From Pseudoalteromonas byunsanensis (lineage in GTDB: Bacteria; Pseudomonadota; Gammaproteobacteria; Enterobacterales; Alteromonadaceae), in NCBI RefSeq assembly GCF_001854475.1, contig NZ_MNAN01000011.1, forward strand, positions 1 through 64,000: DNA of 64,000 nt. The letters run 5' to 3'. How positions within the stretch are numbered: the first letter of the stretch is position 1; the number at the start of each line of letters is the position of its first letter. Both the position numbers and the translations under genes were made by a program. Positions 28,989-38,959 of this stretch are shown piece after piece. The notes below the pieces were generated by a model, which saw only the letters and a list, made by a program, of their open reading frames with translations, made no database searches and was not told where the DNA came from.

Positions 28989-29237
28989 ATGGGTTTAGGT
29001 GGGATCAGTATTTGGCAGTTATTAATAATCCTAGCCATCATCGTTCTTCTTTTTGGAACAAAGAAATTGCGCGGTATGGGCAGTGACTTAGGTGGTGCCG
29101 TGAAGGGCTTTAAAAAAGCGATGTCTGACGATAAAACAATGTCTGATGAGGAAAAGTCAGCAGCTCAGCTAACCGAGCAAAAGAAACAAGACGCTAACAG
29201 CCCAGCTGAACAAGATAAGAAAGATAAGGCACAGTAA
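28989..29237 (+). CDS. tatA: Sec-independent translocase subunit TatA
   Basis: An 82-residue protein with one N-terminal membrane helix ([15 protein letters not shown]), the [20 protein letters not shown] amphipathic helix and a charged tail. It forms the variable pore of the twin-arginine translocase. First of tatABC, with tatB following at zero spacing. Confidence 0.96.
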   Translation: MGLGGISIWQLLIILAIIVLLFGTKKLRGMGSDLGGAVKGFKKAMSDDKTMSDEEKSAAQLTEQKKQDANSPAEQDKKDKAQ

Positions 29238-29552
29238 ATGGGCATGTGGGAGCTTGTGGTCGTGCTGGTCGTTGGCCTAATAGTCTTAGGTCCAGAGCGC
29301 CTGCCTGTCGCCATTCGCACAGTCAGTCGTTGGATCAATACCATAAAATCTGTCGCTAATTCGGTTAAGGCCGAGGTCAATGAAGAGTTGCGCGTACATG
29401 AGCTACACAACAACTTAAAAAAGGCAGAGCAGCAAAATATGCAGGATTTGCCGGACGACGTAAAACACTCTGTCGATGAGTTAAAAAAAGCAGCTGAATC
29501 AGTAAAACACAGCTACAAAAACGTATCAAAAACGTCAAACAAAACCGATTAA
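29238..29552 (+). CDS. tatB: Sec-independent translocase subunit TatB
   Basis: A 104-residue protein with an N-terminal helix (ELVVVLVVGLIVLGPERLP) including the Glu and GPERLP hinge of TatB, followed by a long amphipathic, partly coiled-coil tail. It forms the signal-peptide receptor with TatC. Confidence 0.95.
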   Translation: MGMWELVVVLVVGLIVLGPERLPVAIRTVSRWINTIKSVANSVKAEVNEELRVHELHNNLKKAEQQNMQDLPDDVKHSVDELKKAAESVKHSYKNVSKTSNKTD

Positions 29553-29577
29553 CGAGCAAGAAGTAAAAGAGTAACCA

Positions 29578-30321
29578 ATGTCACAAGCCCATCAAAGCGG
29601 TTTTATCAGCCATTTAATTGAGCTTAGGAATCGTGTCATGAAAGCGCTGTTGAGTATTTTACTCATCTTTCTCGCTTTAGTGTATTTTGCCAACGACATT
29701 TACAGCTTTGTTGCCTCACCTTTGGTGTCCAGCTTACCCGAAAACAGTACAATGATCGCAACAGATGTTACAGCACCGTTTTTCGCCCCCTTCAAGCTAA
29801 CACTTTTCGTTGCATTATTCGCAGCAATACCTATGATTTTACATCAAATCTGGAGCTTTATCGCGCCAGGTCTGTACCAGCATGAAAAACGTATGCTCAT
29901 CCCAATCCTGCTCTCTAGTATCTTACTTTTTTATGCTGGGATTGCGTTTTGCTATTTCGTGGTTCTGCCTATTGTCTTAGGCTTTTTCACAAGCGTTGGA
30001 CCAGATATGATGACATTGTCGCCGGACATAAGTAGCTACCTAAGCTTTGCGCTCAAGCTATTTTTTGCTTTTGGCATTGCCTTTGAAATTCCAGTGGCCA
30101 TCATGCTACTTTGCTGGAGTGGCGCTACATCCACACAAAGTTTGAAAGAGAAACGTCCTTATATGGTTGTGGCCGCCTTCGTAGTGGCGATGTTCCTCAC
30201 CCCTCCTGACGTGTTATCACAAACTTTATTAGCCATCCCAATGCTAATGTTATTTGAACTGGGTTTACTATTAGCCAAGCTGTATACCAAAGCACCGAGC
30301 GAGAAGGAAGCTAATGAGTAA
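29578..30321 (+). CDS. tatC: Sec-independent translocase subunit TatC
   Basis: A 247-residue six-helix inner-membrane protein that recognises twin-arginine signal peptides. The N-terminal HLIELRNRVMKAL motif, FIAPGLYQHEK and TPPDVLSQ are the conserved TatC signatures. Confidence 0.97.
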   Translation: MSQAHQSGFISHLIELRNRVMKALLSILLIFLALVYFANDIYSFVASPLVSSLPENSTMIATDVTAPFFAPFKLTLFVALFAAIPMILHQIWSFIAPGLYQHEKRMLIPILLSSILLFYAGIAFCYFVVLPIVLGFFTSVGPDMMTLSPDISSYLSFALKLFFAFGIAFEIPVAIMLLCWSGATSTQSLKEKRPYMVVAAFVVAMFLTPPDVLSQTLLAIPMLMLFELGLLLAKLYTKAPSEKEANE

Positions 30322-30355
30322 TAAGCAAATAGGACCTGTGCGGGTGAGCTAACGG

Positions 30356-31147
30356 ATGACGATTCAATACACCGATGCGGGCGTTAACCTAACCAGTCAT
30401 CAGTTCGAACAAGACTGCGATGACATCGTAGCACGAGCAAAAACAGCTGGTGTGAGCGAGATGTTGCTCATAGGAACCAATATCGCTGAGTCAGCACAAA
30501 GCCTTGAACTTGCCAAACGTTATGGCTTTGTCAGTACCGCAGGTGTGCATCCGCATGATGCAAAAAGCGTCAATGATGACTACATACAGCAACTTAACAC
30601 ATTGTTATCACAGCCTGAGGTTGTCGCTGTTGGTGAGTGTGGGCTGGACTTTAACCGAGATTTCTCTCCTCGCCCACAGCAACAAATCGTTCTACATGAA
30701 CAGCTTATGCTGGCACAACAGTTAAACAAGCCAGTTTATCTGCACGAGCGAGATGCCTTCAGTACAATGCAAACACAACTCGAACGCGTTAACGTCAAAG
30801 GTGTATTACACTGCTTCACAGGAGATGCCCAAGCGCTCTCTTTTTATCTCGATTATGGTTTGATGATTGGTGTCACAGGTTGGGTATGTGATGAGCGTCG
30901 AGGTGCTCAACTACAAGCCCTAGTGCCGCTTATCCCTGATGATCGTTTGCTCGTTGAAACCGATGCGCCCTACTTAATACCACGCACACTGAAGCCTAAG
31001 CCCAAATCAAGACGCAACGAGCCCGCTTTTATCAGTGCTGTTGTACAACAAATTGCGCAACTCAGAGGGCAAAGCGAAGCACATGTAGCTGCCTGTAGTC
31101 AGACCAACTTTGCACGTTTACTTACAACAGGGAATGGACAAATATGA
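30356..31147 (+). CDS. tatD: TatD-family metal-dependent DNase
   Basis: A 263-residue TIM-barrel hydrolase of the TatD family, which in E. coli is a 3'-5' exonuclease. Metal ligands are visible in GVHPHDA, AVGECGLDF, YLHERDA, LHCFTG and VETDAPYL. It lies 34 bp after tatC and overlaps the next gene by 4 bp. Confidence 0.93.
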   Translation: MTIQYTDAGVNLTSHQFEQDCDDIVARAKTAGVSEMLLIGTNIAESAQSLELAKRYGFVSTAGVHPHDAKSVNDDYIQQLNTLLSQPEVVAVGECGLDFNRDFSPRPQQQIVLHEQLMLAQQLNKPVYLHERDAFSTMQTQLERVNVKGVLHCFTGDAQALSFYLDYGLMIGVTGWVCDERRGAQLQALVPLIPDDRLLVETDAPYLIPRTLKPKPKSRRNEPAFISAVVQQIAQLRGQSEAHVAACSQTNFARLLTTGNGQI

Positions 31148-32976
31148 GCCGATATATTTCCCTGTTTTTTTGCTTGTGCTTTGCCTTTTCGGGCACAGCC
31201 TTTGAGGTGCCTAAAGATTTTAATAAACATCTCTCGTTGCCGTTTGCTTACACACAAAACAACAGTGAAAACTTAGCCGAGTTGCAACAAAGCACACCTT
31301 TGTGGCAGCCTGTACCCAGTGGCTTTTTGCAGTTAAGTCACACCATGCAAACCATCTGGCTTAGAGTACCCCTAAGTAATAGTTCCGATCTGAATTTACC
31401 TTTGTTACTCAGTATTCATAATAATCAGTTAGATGAGGTAAGCGCGTTCGTACCAAAAGAAAACCGCTCGATTTTGGTACCACCCTCACCATACCAGTTT
31501 GTAGACGAACAGCGTCCAATCCTGCATGAGGCTCAACTGGTACCACTACAACTACCGGCACAACAGCATACTGTTATATATATACGCGTTAAAAATAGCG
31601 AACAAACATATTTGCCTCTGAGCCTATGGCATCCTATTGAATACCTTAAATACACCAGTAAATTCAATTTACTTTATGGTATTTTAGCGGGCCTAATACT
31701 CGCCATGGTGCTCACCAATGCAGCCATGTACTCGTTTACCCACAAACACTATTTCTTGTATGGCGGGTTAACCATTGCCGCCATTTGGTTGCTCAACGTA
31801 CATTTATATGGATTTAGTCACCGCTACATTTATGGTGATTGGCTGTGGCTACAACAATACGGCCAAACCTTGTTTATGTTGCTTTCTACTTGGCTTTTTA
31901 TCCCCTTACTAAAAACAACTCTGGTACCCAAGTCGGCGGTACGGATCCAACGCGCTCTGAATATTCTGTTTCAACTGAGTATTGTCATCGCCATAGGCTT
32001 GTCGTTATTTCCACATCGTATTGCATTACCCATCGCATTTGCCTACTGCTTTGCGCTGGCTATCACTTATATGTTGATAGCGGTTGCAGCTTGGCAACGC
32101 GACGCGTTTTCTCATAAAACCTATTTACTGCTGTTCCTTTTGCTATTTATGGTGCTGAGTTACCAATGCGCTTTTGAGCTCAGCCTGCTTTCGGGGGCGG
32201 TACTTGATAGACCGTTAACCTATGTATGTTACTTGCTGATCAGCCTAGCTATCAGCTACGCGCTGGCCAGGCGCTATATCCAAGACCGCGATGATAAAAT
32301 CAAACAGCAACAGGCTCGTCTGGCACAAACTCGTGCCGAAGATGCGCTACTTAAAGAGCGAATTCATCTACAGGCCCAAGCGCAAGAAGAGTTGGAGAGT
32401 AGTATTGATGAACGTACCTTTGAGCTGGAAGTAACCTTACGAGAACTCGAAGAGAAAAATCGCGAGTTAGAAAAGCTGAATATGGAAGATGCACTAACTA
32501 AAGTCAAAAACCGCCGCTACTTTGATAAACGAGTCATCATGGAAGTAAGACGTTCCCGCCGTGAGCAAACAACACTTAGTGTTGTGATGCTAGATATTGA
32601 CCACTTCAAACAAATCAATGACAACTATGGTCATGTGGTCGGCGACCAAGCCATTTGCGCAGTAGCAAAAATGATTGAGCAACATCTAAAGCGTCCCTCC
32701 GATGAAGTATTCAGATATGGTGGCGAGGAGTTTGTTTTGCTACTGCCAAACACTCAAGAGCAAGGAGCTAAAGAGCTCGCTGAACAGATCCGTGAGGATT
32801 TAAGTCAGGTCCAATTTGATTTTGGCACCGCCCAACTGAGTATGACGCTCAGCGCTGGCATTTACTCTGCCATTGCCAGCGATAGTAAAAACCCAACCAT
32901 CTTTACCGATTTAGCCGATAAAGCCTTATATCAAGCGAAACAGCAAGGGCGAAATCGGGTAATTGCCTATAAATAA
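31144..32976 (+). CDS. 7TM-DISM diguanylate cyclase
   Basis: A 610-residue inner-membrane enzyme making c-di-GMP. A signal peptide precedes a periplasmic 7TMR-DISM extracellular domain (about residues 25-170), then seven membrane helices (about 175-380), a coiled coil rich in Gln, Glu and Arg (about 385-450), and an intact GGDEF domain with LDIDHFKQIND and FRYGGEEF. An RxxD inhibitory site (RPSD) sits five residues before GGEEF, so product inhibition is likely. Its start overlaps tatD by 4 bp and hemB follows 14 bp after its end. Confidence 0.92.
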   Translation: MSRYISLFFCLCFAFSGTAFEVPKDFNKHLSLPFAYTQNNSENLAELQQSTPLWQPVPSGFLQLSHTMQTIWLRVPLSNSSDLNLPLLLSIHNNQLDEVSAFVPKENRSILVPPSPYQFVDEQRPILHEAQLVPLQLPAQQHTVIYIRVKNSEQTYLPLSLWHPIEYLKYTSKFNLLYGILAGLILAMVLTNAAMYSFTHKHYFLYGGLTIAAIWLLNVHLYGFSHRYIYGDWLWLQQYGQTLFMLLSTWLFIPLLKTTLVPKSAVRIQRALNILFQLSIVIAIGLSLFPHRIALPIAFAYCFALAITYMLIAVAAWQRDAFSHKTYLLLFLLLFMVLSYQCAFELSLLSGAVLDRPLTYVCYLLISLAISYALARRYIQDRDDKIKQQQARLAQTRAEDALLKERIHLQAQAQEELESSIDERTFELEVTLRELEEKNRELEKLNMEDALTKVKNRRYFDKRVIMEVRRSRREQTTLSVVMLDIDHFKQINDNYGHVVGDQAICAVAKMIEQHLKRPSDEVFRYGGEEFVLLLPNTQEQGAKELAEQIREDLSQVQFDFGTAQLSMTLSAGIYSAIASDSKNPTIFTDLADKALYQAKQQGRNRVIAYK

Positions 32977-32981
32977 TTTAG

Positions 32982-34004
<1,023 letters not shown>

Positions 34005-34030
34005 TGAATCGCTTAACATGTGATAACAAA

Positions 34031-34057
34031 AAAAATGCGCCAAAAAGGCGCATTTTT
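34031..34057. terminator. Bidirectional intrinsic terminator after hemB
   Basis: Perfect 11-bp stem AAAAATGCGCC/GGCGCATTTTT with loop AAAAA, between convergent hemB and the small membrane-protein gene. Confidence 0.9.
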
Positions 34058-34058
34058 G

Positions 34059-34454
34059 CTACTTGCTTGCTAAAAGCTGTTCAGCTCTAATAAAGTCAGG
34101 GGCGCTCAAAGTCCAGCTGTAAAACGATCTAACTTTACCCGTTTTCATCTGTACTTGTATTAGCGTAAGTAGAGAAAAGCTTTTACGCTGAATACGGACG
34201 ATATCATCACTATGAATATAATAGGTCCCTAACCCTAGGGAATAACTCACACCCGCTTTGTCGATGTGCACGAAGCGTTTATCACTTAACGTTAAAAACA
34301 GCGGCACAAGAGTAATAGTCAGTAGAGCATAACACAACATAGACAGCGTGTTTGTTCCACCTTCCAGCATAGAAGATAAAGCAAACAGCCCAAAACATAA
34401 TGTCAAGAACACACTATATAGTGGCCAATTTACTGTTAAATCAACCGTTCTCAC
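34059..34454 (-). CDS. Hypothetical membrane protein with two helices
   Basis: A 131-residue protein I do not recognise. Two hydrophobic segments lie at about residues 9-28 and 37-56, then a soluble beta-rich tail (VSYSLGLGTYYIHSDDIVRIQRK...) that looks like the bacterial PH-like domains found in similar small membrane proteins. That resemblance is weak. It is separated from EF-G upstream by a terminator and from hemB by another. Confidence 0.65.
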   Translation of the reverse strand: MRTVDLTVNWPLYSVFLTLCFGLFALSSMLEGGTNTLSMLCYALLTITLVPLFLTLSDKRFVHIDKAGVSYSLGLGTYYIHSDDIVRIQRKSFSLLTLIQVQMKTGKVRSFYSWTLSAPDFIRAEQLLASK

Positions 34455-34581
34455 TACAAGCTCCCATTTTATTTAGCATCCATTCCAGATAGTTATTTAT
34501 TCACCGAACAGCAATAATAACAGCTATCGTACCCAAATAAACACCAAAAATATGAATATTCAGCACTTTTTTATTAGGCAC

Positions 34582-34613
34582 AAAAAAACCGCTTGAAAAT
34601 CAAGCGGCTTTTT
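34582..34613 (-). terminator. Intrinsic terminator of the EF-G 2 gene
   Basis: On the minus strand CCGCTTG pairs with CAAGCGG around ATTTT, followed by a run of seven T. It lies about 25 bp beyond the fusA stop codon. Confidence 0.8.
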
Positions 34614-34636
34614 AATTATTTAAAAGTGGTTAAGAA

Positions 34637-36724
34637 TTACTTAGCCGCTTTTTTCTCTTTTTCTGCAGCAATTACTGTGTCAGCAACGTTTTGCGGACAT
34701 GGTGCGTAGTGTGAGAACTCCATAGAGAACTGACCACGACCAGAAGTAATTGTACGTAAGTGACCGATGTATCCGAACATTTCAGATAGTGGTACGTCAC
34801 CCTTGATACGAACGCCTGTTAGGCCCGCTTCTTGGTCTTTGATCATACCACGACGACGGTTAAGGTCACCGATTACGTCACCTACGTTGTCTTCCGGAGT
34901 GAACACGTCAACTTTCATGATTGGCTCAAGAAGCTGTGCGCCCGCTTTAGGGATAGACTGGCGGAATGCACCTTTCGCTGCGATTTCAAACGCGATTGCT
35001 GATGAGTCAACTGCGTGGAAACCACCGTCGAATAGCTCAACTTCAACGTCTAATACAGGGAAGCCAGCAAGAACACCCGTTTCCATCATTGACTTGAAGC
35101 CTTTCTCAACTGCAGGCCAGAATTCTTTAGGAACGTTACCACCAACAACGGTAGACTTGAACGTAAAGCCTGAACCAACTTCGCCTGGCTTGATACGGTA
35201 ATCGATCTTACCGAACTGACCAGAACCACCTGATTGCTTCTTGTGCGTGTAGCTATCTTCAACTTCTTGCGTGATAGTTTCACGGTAAGCAACCTGAGGC
35301 TGACCAACGATTAGGTCTACGCCGTAAGTACGCTTAAGAATGTCTACCTTGATGTCTAGGTGTAATTCACCCATACCTTTAAGGATAGTTTCACCTGAAT
35401 CTTCATCAGTCTCAACTTGGAATGACGGGTCTTCTGCAACCATCTTACCGATAGCAATACCCATCTTCTCGTTACCGCCTTTATCTTTAGGCTGTACCGC
35501 GATTGAGATTACTGGCTCTGGGAAGATCATCGCTTCAAGTGTACATTCATGCTTAGGATCACAAAGCGTGTGACCTGTTTGAACGTTCTTCATACCTACA
35601 ACCGCGATGATGTCACCAGCTTGTGCTTCTGAAATCTCGTTACGGTCATCTGCTTGCATCTCAACCATACGGCCGATACGCTCAGTTTTACCTGTTGCAG
35701 AGTTAAGTACTGTGTCACCTTTTTTCATGCGACCAGAGTAGATACGGATGAAGGTAAGTGCACCGAAACGGTCATCCATGATCTTAAACGCAAGCGCTTT
35801 AAGCGGCTGTTCAGCGTCAACTGTAGCTACTTCACCAGTTGGCTCACCAGTTTCAGGATCAGTTAGCGGCTGAGGATCAACTTCTGTTGGTGCAGGTAGG
35901 TAATCAACAACAGCGTCAAGTACTAGTTGAACACCCTTGTTTTTGAACGCAGAACCACAGAAAGTTGGGAAGAATGCTAGGTCACGAGTACCTTTACGGA
36001 TACAACGCTTGATGTCTTCGATAGAAGGGATTTCACCTTCCATGTACGCTTCCATTAGGTCGTCGTCTTGCTCTACAGCAGACTCGATTAGCAACTCATG
36101 GTATTCTTCAACTTTGTCTACCATGTCAGCTGGAACGTCTTGTACTTCGTAGTTTTCAGGAAGACCTGTGTCATCCCAAACATATGCTTTCTTTTCAAGT
36201 ACGTCTACAACACCACAGAACTCGTCTTCAATACCGATTGGTAAAGTCATTACAAGTGGGTTAGCTGCTAGTACATCTTTAACCTGCTTTACTACGCGGT
36301 AGAAATCAGCACCCATACGGTCTAATTTGTTTACGAAGATAATACGTGCAACTTCTGATTCGTTCGCATAACGCCAGTTAGTTTCTGATTGTGGCTCTAC
36401 ACCACCTGAACCACAGAATACACCAACACCACCGTCAAGAACTTTTAATGAACGATATACTTCAACTGTGAAGTCAACGTGTCCCGGAGTATCGATAACG
36501 TTTAAGCGGTGACCTTTCCACTCACACGTTACTGCAGCTGACTGGATTGTGATACCACGCTCAGCTTCTTGTTCCATGAAGTCAGTAGTAGACTCACCGT
36601 CGTGTACCTCACCGGTTTTGTGAATCTTACCTGTAAGCTTTAGGATACGCTCAGTGGTGGTAGTTTTACCCGCATCAACGTGCGCGAAAATACCAATGTT
36701 TCTGTACTTCGATAAATCTGCCAT
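34637..36724 (-). CDS. fusA: Elongation factor G, second type (EF-G 2)
   Basis: The translocation GTPase of 695 residues. The P-loop is [19 protein letters not shown] is G3 and NKLDRMG is G4; domains II to V follow, with [10 protein letters not shown] and the C-terminal [23 protein letters not shown]. The gene stands alone rather than in a str operon with rpsL, rpsG and tuf, and the sequence ([14 protein letters not shown] start, [16 protein letters not shown]) fits the EF-G 2 copy common in Vibrio and Alteromonadales. A second fusA in a str operon elsewhere is expected, not seen. Confidence 0.95.
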   Translation of the reverse strand: MADLSKYRNIGIFAHVDAGKTTTTERILKLTGKIHKTGEVHDGESTTDFMEQEAERGITIQSAAVTCEWKGHRLNVIDTPGHVDFTVEVYRSLKVLDGGVGVFCGSGGVEPQSETNWRYANESEVARIIFVNKLDRMGADFYRVVKQVKDVLAANPLVMTLPIGIEDEFCGVVDVLEKKAYVWDDTGLPENYEVQDVPADMVDKVEEYHELLIESAVEQDDDLMEAYMEGEIPSIEDIKRCIRKGTRDLAFFPTFCGSAFKNKGVQLVLDAVVDYLPAPTEVDPQPLTDPETGEPTGEVATVDAEQPLKALAFKIMDDRFGALTFIRIYSGRMKKGDTVLNSATGKTERIGRMVEMQADDRNEISEAQAGDIIAVVGMKNVQTGHTLCDPKHECTLEAMIFPEPVISIAVQPKDKGGNEKMGIAIGKMVAEDPSFQVETDEDSGETILKGMGELHLDIKVDILKRTYGVDLIVGQPQVAYRETITQEVEDSYTHKKQSGGSGQFGKIDYRIKPGEVGSGFTFKSTVVGGNVPKEFWPAVEKGFKSMMETGVLAGFPVLDVEVELFDGGFHAVDSSAIAFEIAAKGAFRQSIPKAGAQLLEPIMKVDVFTPEDNVGDVIGDLNRRRGMIKDQEAGLTGVRIKGDVPLSEMFGYIGHLRTITSGRGQFSMEFSHYAPCPQNVADTVIAAEKEKKAAK

Positions 36725-36773
36725 TGTTTTGCTCTATTTAAAGTAGAAAAATTATTCGGCGGGAGTATATCAC

Positions 36774-36782
36774 CTCTTATTG
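36774..36782 (-). promoter_or_regulatory. Candidate extended -10 promoter of EF-G 2
   Basis: The minus strand reads TGATATACT, an extended -10, followed by the GC-rich discriminator CCCGCCG and then a 5' leader of about 45 nt. No good -35 is found at 17 bp, which is tolerated with extended -10 elements. Confidence 0.45.
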
Positions 36783-36956
36783 CGAACATCATCCTTGATA
36801 TCGCTTAAAATGCGCACAATTTGCGAAAAAGTTTTTATTCGTGGCGATAAGTAATAATAAACACAGCAACTATTGGGTTATCTAGATAAAATCAACAACA
36901 ATGCTGAAAGTTGAGCAAATTGAGTCCTTTTAAACCCTGTTCACTGCAATTATCTA

Positions 36957-38258
36957 TTAAAAGAATATAAACAAACCAAGAATAAGACCCAACCCTAATA
37001 AAGGCACAGCGACGGTAAGCATTGCCAACGGCCAATATGCTGCTTGGTGCGTTTCTTTACAAATCGCTCTAACCGTGGTCACAACATAACCGTTGTGAGG
37101 CAAAGTATCGATGGCACCCGAGCTAATAGCAACAACGCGATGAAGCTCTGAGTTGTTCACACCTAGGTCAATATAATGTGGTGCAACTAATGGTAAAGCG
37201 ATGGCCTGTCCCCCCGAAGCTGAACCTGTTAAACCCGCGATGACACTGACCGCTATCGCCGCGCCAAGCAATTCATTACCAGGGATTTGCGTCATTAACG
37301 CCACCGCTTCATTAAATGCGGGAGTAACTTTTGCAACAGCGCCAAACCCAACCACCGCCGCAGTATTACCAATGGCCACCAATGCCCCCGTAGTCCCTAG
37401 GTTGATAGCTTGCTGCAAATTTACAAAATGCTTGTAGTTGCAAATCAATATGCTCAACACGCCACCCAACAACGCGACAATGAGTGCACTTTGTTGCAAA
37501 GCCTCATGCAAGGTGAATGAGAGTGCTAGCACGACAACCAGAGGAATAAGTCCAGTGATAGGGTGTGGCAAGTTCCGCTTTAATTCAATCGGGTCATCAT
37601 CACGAGCCTCAAACACTTCGCCATTTGACTGCGCTTTTCTTATCATGCGCATTAATAAGAAATAACCCAATACTGCCATGAAAATGGCCACTATCAAGCT
37701 CTCTTGCCAAGCCGCATAAGGTGAAGTTCCCAAATATTTGATTGGGATCCAGTTTTGGATTTCCGGTGAACCCGCTGAGGTCATAGTAAAAGTAACGGAA
37801 CCAAATGCCAACGTGGCAGGAATAAATCGCCGTGGTAGGTTGGCGTCTTTGAATAAGCTCAATGCCATGGGAAACACTGAAAAAGCCACAATGAACACGC
37901 TTACACCGCCATAAGTGAGCAGCGCACAGGCCAAAACGACGGCAAGCACCGCATACTTCATACCCAGCTTAGATACTATATAATGGGCGATTGCATCCGC
38001 TGACCCCGTATCTTCCATAAACTTGCCAAACAACGACCCCAGCAAAAACATGAAAAACCAAGCTTGAACAAATCCGCTGAAGCCCGCCATGTAACTACTG
38101 ATAAATGCGGGTTGTTCAACGACTGGAAATACCGCTATTTGGCTGGTAAGCGCCACTAGCAACGCACACAAAGGAGCTGAAATAAACAAGTTAACACCTC
38201 TTAGCGTTAGAGCTATCAATAATGCCAACGCGCCGATGAGACCAACCATGCTAAGCAT
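36957..38258 (-). CDS. GntP-family permease
   Basis: A 433-residue inner-membrane transporter with about 12 hydrophobic segments. TYGGVSVFIVAFSVFP and the C-terminal GSASGGQAIALPLVAP, then SSGAIDTLPHNGYVVT, are characteristic of the GntP/citrate-like family (COG2610), which imports gluconate and other organic acids with protons. The substrate cannot be inferred; no catabolic genes adjoin it. It starts upstream of the sRNA locus on the opposite strand. Confidence 0.82.
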   Translation of the reverse strand: MLSMVGLIGALALLIALTLRGVNLFISAPLCALLVALTSQIAVFPVVEQPAFISSYMAGFSGFVQAWFFMFLLGSLFGKFMEDTGSADAIAHYIVSKLGMKYAVLAVVLACALLTYGGVSVFIVAFSVFPMALSLFKDANLPRRFIPATLAFGSVTFTMTSAGSPEIQNWIPIKYLGTSPYAAWQESLIVAIFMAVLGYFLLMRMIRKAQSNGEVFEARDDDPIELKRNLPHPITGLIPLVVVLALSFTLHEALQQSALIVALLGGVLSILICNYKHFVNLQQAINLGTTGALVAIGNTAAVVGFGAVAKVTPAFNEAVALMTQIPGNELLGAAIAVSVIAGLTGSASGGQAIALPLVAPHYIDLGVNNSELHRVVAISSGAIDTLPHNGYVVTTVRAICKETHQAAYWPLAMLTVAVPLLGLGLILGLFIFF

Positions 38259-38583
38259 ACAATTACCTTATAGTTATTATTTGTATTTGCGTATTTGTTA
38301 TACTGCAAAACCTTCCTGAGATCGAATCCTCTGTGATAAAAAAGTCGCACAAACGCTAGGAACTCATGGCTACTTGTAAGAGTTGATTGCCTGAGCAACT
38401 CTAATCCGTTCATCCCCTACACTAACATCATCGCGATGAAACCTAATGCACACGGTATTTGAAGGCATAAGATTGGTGTTACTGTACGTTGAATTGTGCA
38501 CTTCCTAGCCAACAAAGCACCATTCAAACCTATCATTCACCTTTAATTTACATAATAACCCACAAAAGAAGCTCAAATAAAAA
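38259..38583. other. Intergenic stretch between the permease gene and the sRNA locus
   Basis: No supported gene. It should contain the permease promoter (minus strand). A 7-bp inverted repeat AGAGTTG/CAACTCT around 38378-38402 lacks a U-tract. Small frames here have no ribosome-binding sites and are not reported. Confidence 0.5.
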
Positions 38584-38598
38584 TGAAAATTAATCTCA
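38584..38598. promoter_or_regulatory. Upstream Fur-box-like palindrome of sRNA copy 1
   Basis: TGAAAAT-T-AATCTCA compared with the 7-1-7 Fur box TGATAAT-N-ATTATCA gives 6/7 and 5/7 in the two halves. It starts exactly 45 bp before the second box, as in copy 2. Confidence 0.6.
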
Positions 38599-38606
38599 AC
38601 TAGGTG

Positions 38607-38635
38607 TTGACACCTCCGAAGATCTAATTGATAAT
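38607..38635 (+). promoter_or_regulatory. sigma70 promoter of sRNA copy 1
   Basis: Perfect -35 TTGACA (38607-38612), 17-bp spacer, -10 GATAAT (38630-38635, 5/6). The -10 lies inside the downstream Fur box, so Fur binding would block RNA polymerase. Predicted transcription start is near 38642, at CAACAA. Confidence 0.8.
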
Positions 38636-38643
38636 CAATCTCA
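38629..38643. promoter_or_regulatory. Downstream Fur-box-like site of sRNA copy 1
   Basis: TGATAAT-C-AATCTCA: 7/7 in the left half and 5/7 in the right half of the 7-1-7 Fur box. It covers the -10 element and the predicted start. Confidence 0.7.
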
Positions 38644-38860
38644 ACAAGGAGAGGTTGACGGCTCACCTTGTTAGATAACTCATATTGTTTCTCGACCCTG
38701 AAACAAACGTGTGGCGCACGCTAACAGCCATAGGTTGAGTGTGTTTGTAGCAACGCCCCTTGATACAGCCACCTTCAACCGACTCACTATTTTACTTGCT
38801 ACATTGCTCATATCGGTGACGGTAGATATGACATTAAAAAGCCCCTTGTGGGCTTTTTTT
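38642..38860 (+). ncRNA. Predicted Fur-regulated RyhB-like small RNA, copy 1
   Basis: About 219 nt from a predicted start behind a consensus promoter to an intrinsic terminator. No good ORF lies inside. The 3' core (38790-38831) contains TTGCTACATTGCTCATAT, sharing ACATTGCTCA and 12 of 13 bases of ACATTGCTCACAT with the core of enteric RyhB as I remember it. The core also forms the hairpin TCATATC-(10 nt)-GATATGA. RyhB RNAs are repressed by Fur and, when iron is scarce, base-pair with mRNAs of iron-using proteins. The 5' part is divergent from copy 2 but alignable (for example ACTCATATTGTTT against ACTCTAATTGTTT). RyhB identity is inference; an sRNA gene is strongly supported by promoter, terminator and duplication. 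Confidence 0.8.
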
Positions 38861-38864
38861 ATTT
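38782..38864 (+). repeat. Direct repeat, unit 1 (sRNA core and terminator)
   Basis: This 83-bp unit matches 39078-39162 with only a few substitutions and two 1-nt gaps; a 42-nt block in the centre and the terminator are identical. It is the conserved 3' part of the duplicated sRNA gene. Confidence 0.95.
38836..38860 (+). terminator. Intrinsic terminator of sRNA copy 1
   Basis: Stem AAAAAGCCC/GGGCTTTTT with loop CTTGT and a run of seven T. Confidence 0.9.
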
Positions 38865-38899
38865 CTATAACCGATACATACTTACAAAAAAATTGTAAA

Positions 38900-38914
38900 T
38901 GAAAATTATTTTCA
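38900..38914. promoter_or_regulatory. Upstream Fur-box-like palindrome of sRNA copy 2
   Basis: TGAAAAT-T-ATTTTCA is a perfect 7-1-7 inverted repeat, matching the Fur half-site 6/7 on both sides. It starts 45 bp before the second box. Confidence 0.65.
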
Positions 38915-38922
38915 AATAGTGC

Positions 38923-38951
38923 TTGATCAACTATCAAATCTAAATGATAAT
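38923..38951 (+). promoter_or_regulatory. sigma70 promoter of sRNA copy 2
   Basis: -35 TTGATC (4/6), 17-bp spacer, -10 GATAAT (38946-38951, 5/6) inside the downstream Fur box. Predicted start near 38958, at CAACAA, the same as in copy 1. Confidence 0.75.
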
Positions 38952-38959
38952 CAATATCA
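38945..38959. promoter_or_regulatory. Downstream Fur-box-like site of sRNA copy 2
   Basis: TGATAAT-C-AATATCA: 7/7 and 6/7 in the two halves of the 7-1-7 Fur box, and 15/19 to the classical 19-bp box. It covers the -10 and start. Confidence 0.75.

Noticed and set aside
34767..36152. Several long open frames antisense to EF-G 2, and similar ones antisense to EF-Tu
   Set aside because: They mirror the highly biased codon use of these genes and have no start signals.
38378..38402. AGAGTTG/CAACTCT hairpin
   Set aside because: Only 7 bp and no U-tract in either direction; likely chance.
38216..38413. 65-codon minus-strand frame over the permease start
   Set aside because: It overlaps the permease gene and its promoter region, has no ribosome-binding site and a random composition.
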